From contig JAPXFQ010002619.1 in assembly GCA_028564705.1 (NCBI GenBank), positions 1,807,438 to 1,871,437 of the forward strand: 64,000 nt of DNA, written 5' to 3'. The notes beneath the pieces were generated by a model. The model ran no database searches, was not told where the DNA came from, and was given only the letters and a program-made list of their open reading frames with translations. Of the stretch, positions 35,401 to 46,087 are shown piece after piece (the stretch's first letter is position 1; each line of letters begins with the position of its first letter). The DNA comes from Apricaphanius iberus (lineage: Eukaryota > Chordata > Actinopteri > Cyprinodontiformes > Aphaniidae). The position numbers and the translations under genes were made by a program.

Positions 35401-35720
35401 AATTTTCTATCAAAATCCTGATAACTGAAAGGAAGCCAGAACCTCAGCAATCTTTGCAAACTTTTCTACAGTCCATCATGGCAGAGTGGGTGTGTGTAGG
35501 TCTGTGTGTGTGAGCGTGTGTTTTTATGGTGGTTTATCCGGAGTGTCTCTGTGTAGCCTGCCCAGGTGAATCAGAAATATTCTAACAATTTAGAAATACA
35601 TTACTGTACACATGTTTTAGGAACTCGTGGGAAAATGTCTTGAACAAAGAATACTTTTAAAATTTTGAAACATTAATCCTGTATTTTCATCAGTCAACAA
35701 AATGTAGTGAATGAACAAAA
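32480..35720. other. AT-rich, no gene recognised
   Basis: Several 60-80-codon frames occur by chance. None has a recognisable motif, and no splice-flanked conserved exon was found. The 34430-34730 part is open in both directions but shows no family features. Confidence 0.4.
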
Positions 35721-35734
35721 GATAAATCAAAATC

Positions 35735-36990
35735 AAAAATATGTATCGGTGTGACTGCCCTTTGTCTTTAAAACACCATAAGTTCTTCTAGGTACACCTG
35801 CACACAGGAACTCAGCTGGTAGATTGTTCTAAACATCTTGGAAAACTAACCACAGATCTTCTGTGCATGTAGACTTTCTCACATCTTTTTGTCTCTTCAT
35901 GTAATCCCAGATATACTGATCTTAAGATCATGGCTCTGTCGGGGTCATACCTTCACTTCCAGTACATCTGGTTCTTCTTTATGCTGCAGATAGTTTGTAA
36001 TGACTTTCTTTGTTTAGGATCATTGTCCTTCTGCAGCATAAATGTGGGGCCAGTTATACGCCTTACTGATGGGATTGCATGATGGATAAGTATCGCCCTG
36101 TATTTCTTATCTTAGAGGACATAATTTATTTCTGGCCAAATATCAAACTGCACTTGCAGAAATTCTGCCCCAATCTTTCAGGTAACCTCCACCAGGCTTC
36201 ACTGTTGCCTACAGACACACAGTGTTGTATCATTTTCTAGCCATTTGACAAAAAAACTGCCTTCTGCTAAAGTGTCCCAATTTTGACTCATTAGTTCAGA
36301 GCACCTGCTGCCATTATTCTCTACTGCAGCTCTTATGTTTTCATGCATACTTGAGTGGTTTTGCCTTGTTTCTACACTGGATGTATGGCTTTTTGGCTAC
36401 AACTCTTCCACTTCAAACTTCTCCAGAAAGTAGATTGGTGTGCCTGGGTCCCTCTGGTTTCTGCAAGTTCTGAGGTTATGGAACTGCTGGACATCTTCCG
36501 TTTTCGAAGGGTAAGTAGCTTGATGTGTCTTTCATCTGCTGCATGAAGTTTCCTTGGCCGAACACCACCACTACAGTCATCAATATTGCCCGTTTCTTGT
36601 TGTTTCGCTTGAACAGCACATCTTGAAACCCCAGTCTCCTTTGAAATCTTTGTTTAGGAAAAACCTTGTAAATTCAGTATAACTAGCTTGTTTCTCCTTG
36701 TACGGCTCAATTGTGCCATCACATGAAACTATTCTCCACACCCTCACCTTGGTAGCAGAGTTTGACTGTTCCTCATCCAGTTTTAATCTTTCAACACAGC
36801 TTTTTCTGATTCAGTTAATGACTGAGTTTTATCCTATGATGATCATTAACACCTGTTTGGTATAATAAGTTGATCATACACCCGAATACAATCTTACAAA
36901 GTTCCTAACTTTGTGTAAGTATACCTATAATATGCTACCAATGCTGATTTGAGGGCAAATGGTGTAACACCAAATAATGATTTGAGTTAG
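35735..36990 (-). pseudogene. Tc1/mariner-superfamily transposase, inactivated
   Basis: The minus strand carries a transposase remnant of a common fish Tc1-like family. Recognisable blocks include the helix-turn-helix region near 36480-36650, the 'LLHHAIPSV' -like region near 36070 and the C-terminal 'VWDYMKRQKD' -like block near 35890. Frame changes and stops interrupt all of them. Terminal repeats are suggested by AGTTCTTCTAGGTACACCTGCAC (35787) and by the inverse-like TGTGTAAGTATACCTATAATATG (36912), with several mismatches. Confidence 0.7.
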
Positions 36991-36999
36991 AGTTTCTTT

Positions 37000-38170
37000 T
37001 GTTTGCTCACTTTGTATTTTATAAATTGAAAAAAAATTTAAAAATATATTTTATATTTCTAAAAGCATTCCACAACATTTTTTAACACCTGCATACAATG
37101 TTTACACACCACTCTATTTCTTATTGCACATATTCCCTTATTTCTCGCTATAAGAACAATTTCTTCCCCTCTGCTGTTTGGTCTCATTAACAATAACCAT
37201 AAGACTGTTCCCATCACCTGCTCTGCTTCAACAATATGACCCATTTTATGCTTTTTGCACTGACCATTACCTGCACGTGTGTATATAACAATATAACATT
37301 ATTTTATTCCCTTTTAAGTTTTTGTCTTTTTTAATATGTTCGCAACAAGTACCACAACAATTTCCTAATGTTGTAGACCTGCACAACATCTGGCAATTAA
37401 ACCCTTTCTGATTCTGATTCTTGGGCATAATGAATAGGGGAAATAATCAGATTGAATTGATATGGTTTATGGATGTATGGACATTTTTCGTCACAGCAGC
37501 TTTGAATTGTTTTTAGGTGATGGAGTCACTGCAGTTGGCTTTGCATCCAGCTGTAGTGGACATTTCGCTCACATGGGATTCACCAAAAGAAAAATAAGCC
37601 ACTGTTCTCTCTCCACCAATAAAATCCCTTTTCCAGGGTCAAAGGTCTGTGATATATGCCCAGCTTTCTGGAACCGCACATTTTTCTTACTTCCATCAAA
37701 TATATCAGATTTTTATGGAGATTTTTATGGAGTATCATACAAATACAGTTGGAAGTGGGGTTGAAAAAAAACCTGTATCATTGATTATATTTGATAATTT
37801 ATTGAATAAAGGATAAGATTTACTCATGCCTTTCATTGTTGTTCAGAAGTTAAGACTACAAAGTTTTAACTTGGAAAATGCTTTAAGAACATTATATGTT
37901 GAAAAGTTAGAGCATTCATTCTAACATTGAGCTAAAAAAACAATAAGGCTGCTCGTATTAAACTTAGTTATAGCTGTCAATTATGTTTAGCCATGACTCT
38001 ATATACAACAAACATCCTTACAAAGATCAGAGCTACAATTTTACCTTTTCACAGATTTGGTTAAAGACCAGCTGGTGGAAAGCTAAATAAGATCAGATTT
38101 TCTTTCCTATTTACAGATGAATCAAACTGAAAGCCTCATAATTTTCAGTCTAAAAGCACATCAACCAACA
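37000..38170. other. No gene recognised
   Basis: A 100-codon plus frame at 37462-37764 has a GTTTATGGATGTATGG start and no family motif. The rest is AT-rich. Confidence 0.35.
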
Positions 38171-38179
38171 GCATGTAGT

Positions 38180-38400
38180 GAGAAGCGCAGCAGCTTGAGC
38201 AAAGAGACCCAGTCTTCCCTCTCCCCAGCTACGTGGGTCAGCTCCTCAGAAGGAATCCCAAGGTGTCCCCAGGCCAGCCGAAGACATAGTTCCTCCAGCG
38301 TGTCCCCGGTCTTTCCCTGGGCCTCCTCCTGGTGGGACATTCCTGGAACACCTCACCAGGGAGGTTTCCAGATGACCAGATGCTTTGGGGTCCATAGGGA
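38180..38400 (-). pseudogene. Rex3 LINE 3' fragment
   Basis: The minus strand reads through the C-terminal end of the Rex3 reverse transcriptase, with the GDTLEELCLRLAWGHLGIPS segment and the upstream GTGTTCCAGGAATGTCCCACC counterpart. It matches the end of the copy at 28600 but in opposite orientation. It is a short 5'-truncated copy. Confidence 0.75.
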
Positions 38401-38404
38401 CTAA

Positions 38405-39915
38405 AAAAAGCTCTATACAAGTACAGGCCATTTACAATTTGATAAACCTTTTTTGAATTTCCTACAGCCACAAAAAAGTTAGGGACTTAGATGCAGAATG
38501 AAAGTCATTTTGCTCTTTCTTTGGGTTTTAAAGCTAGTGTATCTATTTAAGAATAAAAGAATGAATATTATATATCAAAACTGGAACTGAAACATGTAGA
38601 TGCATAATTTTATTGGTTTGTGTTGCTTGTTATAATTAGGGGTCGATGAGGATATCAGTTGGAGTTTTTTAACTCAAAACTGAAACATGGTTACAGTAAA
38701 TTGGGATTAAAATAATTCCCAGATTGTTCATTTTAGTTCCAACTACAAGTTCTCCAAATATTCTACATGAGTGTCTGAAATTTGTGATGAATTAAAAATC
38801 AGTGTATTGAGACAATTATCCCTGTTGCTGTTGGAGCTCATTAGCTCTACATCACTGTGAATACGTTCATTTTCAGCAACTGCCATATGACCAATTAGAA
38901 GTTCACAGCTGTGCTGATGTAATTTTGTGTTCTTGGTCTCCGTAGTTGGCGTGATTTTGAGAAATATTGCTTTCGTATAAAGATTTCAAAGGCATTAGCA
39001 GGTTGTGTCAAGGTCAAGTACAGCCTGGGAGGTCATCCCTCTGAGAACCGGCTACACTTCAGTCTCAAACCATCAGAGAACACAGGGTAAACTCAACAGT
39101 TTTATTGATTGGTTGTTTAATTCTCATATTTTGTTTAAATGCATAAAGTTACTAAAGGGCGACTGTGGCTCAGTGGTAGAGTAGTTGGCTTGCAACTACG
39201 TCTGGCGAAGAAGCACTATAAAATGTCCATGAGCTGCGCTCTGAGCGAGCAGCAGCAGCACATTCGCTCCCATTAGGTCGGTCAGCTCCGCAGAACCGCT
39301 TTGTAGTTGTCTGATGGTCAAGGCGGTGACTCAAACAAACATTCGCAAACACCACAACACCTCGGGTCCACGCCAACAGTGGTTCACTCGAAGTGGGCAC
39401 GCTTTCCGTCCAACAGCAAGCAGGTAAAGTTACAGCTCTTTTTCTGAGCTTCCGCACGTTGCTGCGATCCAACACACGTCCAGCTTACGCTGATACACAC
39501 CAAGTAGAGCTACTTCCGTGAGCATGTGGGGAAACACTACTAAGTCTACTTTTATGCCCACAGCTCCCCTACTGGTGACTGACGGGGCCAGGTGTTCTTG
39601 GTTAGAATCAGGAGCAGGTTACCTCATCCTGCTACATTTAGTTCAACACCATTAGCCCACTATGACCCTCCCTGTGGACGTCAGCCTGTAGCAGGCCCCT
39701 GTGAAAAGTCTGCTGCTGTGTCTGCTGCAGGGAGATGGAGACTGAGCTAAGAAAGTGGTAGACAGGCACAAATAAATAATAAATAGTCCTCCAAGGACTT
39801 TATATGTACAATGTAAATATACAAATGTAGTGGACTGTAAGTGACATAATTCACCAGGCAGCATTAGCCTTCTGTTTTTCTTGCACTTTCATGTTGCTTC
39901 ATAGCCTTGTTCATT
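38405..39915. other. No gene recognised; one tRNA-like start
   Basis: At 39163-39200 the sequence GGCGACTGTGGCTCAGTGGTAGAGTAGTTGGC resembles the 5' half of a tRNA (A box) as used by fish SINEs, with no B box following at the right distance. The minus frame 39170-39475 has no recognised domain. The remainder is unassigned. Confidence 0.35.
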
Positions 39916-39916
39916 G

Positions 39917-40106
39917 TGACTGATTATATGCAATACAGCCAGCATTCGGGGCCCCTAGATACTGTCTCTTTAAGTACGGAGTGTTGCCTTTTGGCTGGAC
40001 TACGCAACGTGTTCTGTTTTTTCCTGTTGGCCTTATAGCTAGTAGATTATAGTTGCGTTGTAAATGTGAGGAATTTTCTTTTTCTTCATTCATTCCAATT
40101 CCCACA
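39917..40106 (+). repeat. Probable short 5' LTR of the Ty3/gypsy element
   Basis: The 190-bp stretch TGTGACTGATTATATG…AATTCCCACA begins TG and ends CA and sits two bases before a primer-binding-site-like sequence. It includes the promoter-like CTGTCTCTTTAAGTA. No 3' LTR copy was found in the window, so the left edge is uncertain. Confidence 0.45.
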
Positions 40107-40107
40107 C

Positions 40108-40125
40108 TGGTGACCCTGAACTTTA
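40108..40125 (+). promoter_or_regulatory. Primer binding site of the Ty3/gypsy element
   Basis: TGGTGACCCTGAAC lies directly after the putative LTR and 10 bp before gag. It begins with the obligatory TGG complement of a tRNA CCA end. It resembles, with one change, the site near 2107. Confidence 0.5.
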
Positions 40126-40134
40126 CACTCGACA

Positions 40135-42375
40135 TGACAGCTAACGCTGTAGCCCTGAAGCTGCCTGAATTCTGGAAATCGTCTGCCTCAGCATGGTTCG
40201 CCCAGGCCGAAGCGCAGGTCGCCTTGCGGGAAATCTCTACAGACGCCACCAAGTGTTACTACGTCGTCTCGGCGCTCAGCAACTCCACGGCTTCAAGAGT
40301 GGTTAGTCTACTGAAACCCCCCCCCCCCCCGCAGACGGTAAATATGCTGCACTAAAGGCTCATCTGCTAAAATCATTCAAGCTCTCCGACGCTGAGAGGG
40401 CTGGTCATCTTTTCTCTTTACACGGCCTGGGGGACGGGAAACCATCCGAGCTCATGGACAGAATGCTAGACCTGTTAGGAGATCATCCGCCAGTTTCCTC
40501 TTCACTCAGCTCTTTTTGAGACAGCTTCCCCCGCAAGTACGTGCAGCCTTGGCTAACACCGACATCACTGACTGCTGTGCCCTGGCTGAGGAGGCTGACC
40601 GTTTCTTCCTGGCTGGCCAGCAACACGGCGCTATATCCCCTGTGCTCTCCACCTACGGCCAGACGTTGCCGTGCACCGTGCAACTACACAGGGCCGGGAA
40701 ACGTCAGGGCCGGCGCTCAGTAGTGGCCATGAGTGCTGGCCGCACCGGTAGGCTGCTGTTAATGACTGACGCCGGGCGCCGTTTCTTGTGTGATACCGGT
40801 GCGCAAAGGAGTATACTGCCCGCATCTGAACTCGACATCCTGGCACTGGTCCACTCCTGGAAGCTGCGAACGGCACACCGATACGGACTTTTGGCACACG
40901 CACTGTGGATTTGTAATTTTGGCCAACGGTTCAGCTGGAATTTCATCAAGGCTAAGGTAAGCGTTCCACTCTTGGGTGCTGATTTTTTTTTTGTGTGTAT
41001 GGACTGTTAGTCGATGTTCAAACCACCGCTTGGTTGATGCTACCACCTTTTCGTCATATAGCTGCACACTCGGCAGGGCAGACTCTATATCCCTGTCTGC
41101 TGTACTCTCTCACCTGGACACATTCCACCGCTTGCTCGCCTCATTTTCTTCGTTGACCCAGCCCACGTTTTCGTCTTCCGCTGCTAAGCATGGTGTGGAG
41201 CACTATGTCACCACCACCGGCCCACCGGTTCACGCTCGTGCCAGGCGCCTAGACCCTGTTAAACTCCGCATCGCAAAGGCGGAGTTTGACAACATGGAGC
41301 GCCTGGGGATCGTCCGTAACTCCAGCAGCCCTTGGTCTTCACCTCTTCACATGGTACCCAAGCACAGAGTTGGATGGCGGCCATGTGGCGATTACCGCCG
41401 GTTGAACGACATTACAACCCCAGATGGCTACCCGGTTCCCCACATCCAGAACTTTTCAGCTCACCTGGCCAATAAGGTATTTTTTCTAAAGTGGACCTTG
41501 TCCGTGGTTATTATCAGGTGCCCGTTCATCCTTTGGATGTCCCTAAAACAGCGGTGATCACCCCTTTCGGACTGTTCGAGTTCCTTCGGATGCCATTTGG
41601 CCTTAAAAATGCTGCACAGTCATTCCAACGCCTTATAGACTGAGTTCTACGGGACCTGCCTTTCCTTTTTGTATACCTCGATGACATTTTGGTGGCGAGT
41701 TCTTCCACTGCTGAACACCTGTCCCACCTCCGGACCCTCTTTGACCGCCTCACAAACACGGCCTGATCATCAACCTGGCTAAGTGTCAGTTTGGGTTCTG
41801 TTGAATTAAATAATTATCATAATTAATTCAATGCATGTTCAAGCAGAGACAAAATGGAGCCAATTTCCAGTTTAACATTTATTTTGAACAGATGAACAAA
41901 TTGCAGTTTTACAGAGGAATTTGCCCCCGTCGTTCCCCTGTGGTCCAGATTTAAAGAAATCTGAACAATTAACTGATCTTCATTTCACAGCTTTATAGAC
42001 AACCGGGCCTCTAGGCGTTTCTAATCTCTCCAATCAGAACATTTTCATACAGTGTCTTAGCCCTTATTGGCTGTCAGAAAATTATACAGTCATATGGGTG
42101 AGACGTCTTTTCTTAAAAGCTCATTCTGAGTTTTATGGTTTTATGGCAACACACTAAATTTACAGACATCCTGTTTTTTCAGCTTGCAATAAAACTCACC
42201 CCAGAGTTTTATGACTTAAAAGCTTACCTCCATAAACAATAGTGACAGACCCATCTTTACAACCATGCAAACTATATAAACAGTCTTTTACCTTCTGAAT
42301 AATAAAGTTTAAACCCTCTGCAGAATAACACCACAGTTCACCTCTATCATCTTTCTATCCAAAGTCTATGAACCA
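40135..42375 (+). pseudogene. Ty3/gypsy gag-pol, frameshifted, interrupted by a solo LTR
   Basis: Gag starts at 40135 and includes KLPEFWKSSASAWFAQAEAQ, a typical Ty3/gypsy capsid start. It shifts frame at a run of 12 C residues (40318-40329). The protease-like CDTGAQRSILPAS follows at about 40793. The reverse transcriptase has PCGDYRRLN (about 41383), a shifted [30 protein letters not shown] (about 41562) and the catalytic FVYLDDILVAS (about 41670). At least three frameshifts and a TGA after LID (41641) disable it. The pol sequence is cut at 41798 by an LTR and resumes at 42340 with TSIIFL, completing CQFG+FTSIIFL. Homology fades soon after 42370, so RNase H and integrase are missing. Confidence 0.9.
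41799..42335 (-). repeat. Complete solo LTR, 537 bp, with 4-bp target duplication
   Basis: It starts TGTTGAATTAAA and ends ACACCACA and is flanked on both sides by GTTC (41795-41798, 42336-42339). Removing it rejoins the interrupted Ty3 pol in frame, so the boundaries are exact. It is of the same family as the truncated LTR at 2128. Orientation is inferred from that copy, whose primer binding site lies on the left. With no internal region left, LTR-LTR recombination is the usual explanation. Confidence 0.88.
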
Positions 42376-42399
42376 TATTACTATGGCGTGGCTGTAAAT

Positions 42400-43195
42400 C
42401 TTGATAATAGTAATATAATATTTGAAAAACCAGTGAATTTTAAAGATGCATTTGTATCTATATTGTGATCGTTACCTGTATTCACAGCAGTGGTGCTGGC
42501 ATAAAGTTTTTTATTTTCTCACTTTCCTAACTTGGAGAGAAATAAAAATTATATATTTTGAGACTCTAAATAGATGTACACCATTACCATAAATTTAGAG
42601 TCATACATATTTTTCTGCAATAAATCACAATACATAAGCTGTGATGCAAATAAAAGAACAGTATGGTAATTATAGCTTTTTCTGTCTGGCCTCTCTGAGA
42701 CCTTTTAAAAAGATGGTGAATAAGTTTTAGCTTTATATTCTAGATGAAATGAAGCTAAATTTACTCTAATAATATTGGTAATATTACTCTAAAATGTGCC
42801 AGTGCTGTGTTTTGTGGTGCAGATACAGAACTAATGCACAGACAGCTAATGATGAGAGGTATTGTTGAGGATTAAATTGACGAAACGTACAAAACTGAGG
42901 AACGGTGGATAACTGATAGGAAATATTAGATGTTGATCAAGGCATTTAACTGACTAACTGAAACAAAAACTGAGGTTATGATAAAATAAGATCTAAAGCA
43001 AATTAACATTTAAAAAAGAATACACAACAATTAACTATGAATATAGACCTCAATTAAATAATTTATATGACAAAAACTAGGAAGCTGAAGTGACTCATAA
43101 AAATAAAATAAAAACTACAAACCAAAAAACCCAAACATCCAAGAACTGTTACACTAATATTACCTTAAGTTTAAAATTGAACCCCCACTAAAGGA
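42400..43195. repeat. Copy 1 of a diverged direct duplication
   Basis: From ATAATATTTGAAAAACCAGTG through the CAGATACAGAACTAATGCACAG block to AGGAAAGGTGACAG, this sequence is matched in the same order at 43490-44285. Divergence is visible throughout with many small indels, so the duplication is old. No coding potential is shared convincingly. Confidence 0.75.
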
Positions 43196-43489
43196 AAGGT
43201 GACAGTTCTTTCACTGCCGTCACTGCTGTCAAAAAAAATTAAAAATTAAAGGACCCCTGATTCACAGAAATGTCTCTACAGACAGCGAGTACTATTTGTC
43301 TAAGTAAATTATATTTAAATACTTATACACTCAAAAAGCTTATGTGGAGAAATTAGAGAACATTTTAAAACTGCGAATGTGACGGACTAGGTTCTGTTTA
43401 GAGAATAGAAAGGTTACGCTACGTCTTTTTTTTCTGTTTAGCAGAATTCTTTGAAATAGAATGCGGCCCGATTGAAAGAGATGGTAAGA

Positions 43490-44285
43490 GTTACATAATA
43501 TTTGAAAACTACTGAATTTTTAAGATGCGTTTCTATCTATAACATGATCCTTACCTGTACTTACAGCAGTAGTGCTAGCATTAAAGTTTTTATTTTTATT
43601 TTCTGACTTTCCTAACTTTGAGACTAAAAAATATATGTTTTGAGGCTCTAAACAGATGTACGCTATTATCATAAATTGAGAGTCATGCATATTTTTCTGC
43701 AATAAGTTACAATACATCAGCTGTGATGCAAATGAAAGAATAGTGTGGTAATTAAAGCTTTTTATGTATGGCCTCTCTAAGTTGTTTAAACGAAAACAAG
43801 TGAATCTTGTGAAAAGGTGATTTTTTGTTTAAATTCCAGATCAAATCAAGCTAAATTTACCCCAATAAGATTGTTGATATTGCTCCAAAATGTGATAACT
43901 GTTGTGTTTTGTGGTCCAGATACAGAAGAAATGCAAAACAAGCAACTGATAAGGGGTATTGTTGAGGAAATAAATTGACAAAACTTACAAAACTCAGGAA
44001 CAGGGATAACTGAGAGGAACTAGATGTTGATCAAGGCATTTAACTTGAACTGAAACAAAAACTCAGATTATGATAAAATAAGATCTGAAGTAAATTGATA
44101 TTAAAAAAAAGAATACACAACAATTAACTGTGAACATACGCCTCAATGAAATAATTGATATGACAGAAACTTGGAAGCTGGTGTGACGTGTGACCCATAA
44201 TAAACAACCAAACCATAAATCTAAAAACCTAAACACCGCAGAACAGTTTAACCATAAACCCCAACTAGAGGAAATGTGACACTAG
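43490..44285. repeat. Copy 2 of the diverged direct duplication
   Basis: This copy parallels 42400-43195 at a spacing of about 1.08 kb, with roughly 300 bp of unmatched sequence between the copies. The 65-codon minus-strand frame 43520-43717 is not maintained in copy 1, which argues against a conserved exon. Confidence 0.75.
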
Positions 44286-44413
44286 CCCAAATTTATTTGA
44301 TTTTATATAGTATTCTTTGAAATACTAAGCAAGATGTTGACTCTAGGAACTGTTTTATTTGTGGTAATTTGTATTTTCTTCTCTTGTTTCTAAATAACTC
44401 TATAACTCAAGGC

Positions 44414-44726
44414 CAGGGGGCAAAATCTGGCCCGCCATTACCATTTTTGCGGCCCTCTTATCTCTAGAGGAGCAAAAAAATAGAACCTTCTATTTATGTG
44501 CGCCTAAATACTATTTTATCACTCAAAATATTGTGAAAAGATGCTCAGTATCATTTAATTTTAAGTATTTGTTAAACTTTATGAAGAACTTGTTGAGACG
44601 GATATTTATTAATGTTTTAGTGGTTTGTTAAAAATTGTTTTATCAATACTTTCTGCCACAACCAGACCTTTAAGGACCTTCATTATTTTGATGTGGCCCG
44701 AAATGGAAATGAGTTTGACACCCCTG
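44414..44726. mobile_element. Non-autonomous hAT-like element
   Basis: It begins CAGGGGGCAAAATCTGGCCCGCC and ends ATGAGTTTGACACCCCTG, the terminal style of the element at 4337. No matching 8-bp flanks could be found and there is no coding sequence. Confidence 0.55.
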
Positions 44727-44729
44727 ATA

Positions 44730-46087
44730 AAATCTGTGTTATTCCTTTATTGCATCACCAGAAGGCTGTTCCACAAAGTGAGTTTGAAAAAAAAAAAACA
44801 AGATTTATTTGAAACTGCTTCACTTGAATTAGCCTTAAAGGTCACCGCAGGCTCAACCTAGCTTTTGGAGAGTGCATTTCTATGTTTGGTCACTTCACCA
44901 TCAGGACATGATCATTTCACTAGAACAGTGCTCCATAATCAATGTTAGTAGCCCGTACAGCTTTTTGCCACTAGCTTTTTTTCATTGCGAGGACAGTTTA
45001 TGCTATATGGTCCTTTAGAAATTTTGAACACTTGAGGGCTGTTCAAAGAGTGAGAAAAAAATGTAGGCTATTTCAAAATGTCCTCTATTGAATTCACAAC
45101 AGTGTTACTCAGTTCTATGAATGAAGCTCAGATGATTTCAATTCCCACTTGTTCTAGTGGCGCTTAATAAGCCAGGGTCATGTGCATCAATGCTACATTA
45201 CAGGCAGCCTCTGTCAATGGATTCTAGATAGGTGAGAATGGAAGGAAAGGAATAGCTTCATTCTTTTCCCAGTCAGAGCAAGAATTATTATTGCAACCAA
45301 TGAGCATCACAAATACACCACACTCAATAAGGGGAACATCAGCTGCATATAAAAGGCTGAGAGGTTACATTGTGTAATAATGTGAATTAAGTGGTGTTGT
45401 TACATGGACGGTCTGGAGTGACAAACAGTGAGTGCTGAGAGGTGCTTCTAACTGTAAACTTCTAAATTCATGATAAAGGATCATATTAGATTGTTGGATA
45501 GGAAACAACAATCTGGGGTCTGTCATAAACTATTGAAACCCAAATATAACACATTAAAAAAATAGTTGACAGGTTAAATGTGTTAAAACATTTACTTAAG
45601 TAAGGATTAAAAAATATTTAACAACTAAAAAAAAAACAGTTTTTAAGCCTCCAGAATGTCAAAAAGAGCAGAATCCCACACTTCAATCTGCAATTGTGAG
45701 AGCTTTATTTATCAAGCTTTCGGTCAGAGTCTTTCATCAGGAGTTGAGACCTTGAACATTTTTTTGAATCACCACAAAAATATTTAGTAGAATTCAGCTG
45801 CTCCTGGGCAGGGCTTCAATGGACTTTGTTGCCAGGAAACATGGAACTGTTTAGCTATTCACCGACATCAGATGTTCTTTGAGCTCTATGACATCATCAG
45901 TGACAATGCATCTATAAAGATACTTTGTGTTTCCAGTTCATTTATCTGAAAACCTTTGGCGTGAACATATCTTGTGAATAACTTTCGTTTGTGTAGATCA
46001 ACACAGATTTTTGAAGAGCAAAGACAAATCGATCCAGTCATCTCTCAAATAACCTTTGTGTTGAAAAAACAGTATTTCTTTAGAACA
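44730..46087 (+). other. Upstream region and probable 5' leader of the coiled-coil gene
   Basis: A consensus TATA box (TATAAAAG, 45348-45355) is followed about 80 bp later by a donor-like ACA|GTGAGT at 45426-45434. A pyrimidine-rich TTTCTTTAG acceptor ends at 46084, just before the start codon. This would allow a non-coding first exon and a single intron of about 650 bp. A second TATA-like CTATAAAG lies at 45911. Between them, 45660-45760 resembles a dispersed repeat 3' end (AAGCTTTCGGTCAGAGTC). Confidence 0.4.
45348..45355 (+). promoter_or_regulatory. TATA box candidate for the coiled-coil gene
   Basis: TATAAAAG in a GC-flanked context (GCATATAAAAGGCTGAGAGG), the strongest core-promoter match upstream of the gene. 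It lies 740 bp from the ATG, which requires the inferred leader intron. Confidence 0.4.

Noticed and set aside
37462..37764. 100-codon plus-strand frame
   Set aside because: No recognised domain, no splice context, AT-rich surroundings; probably chance.
39170..39475. 101-codon minus-strand frame as a gene
   Set aside because: No domain, and it overlaps a tRNA-like SINE start; not supportable.
42340..42480. Continuation of Ty3 RNase H and integrase after the solo LTR
   Set aside because: Only about ten codons continue the pol sequence; no RNase H or zinc-finger integrase motif follows.
45974..46087. Upstream extension of the coiled-coil gene by 38 codons
   Set aside because: The extension begins at GTG, has no ATG, and a likely splice acceptor lies just before the ATG at 46088.
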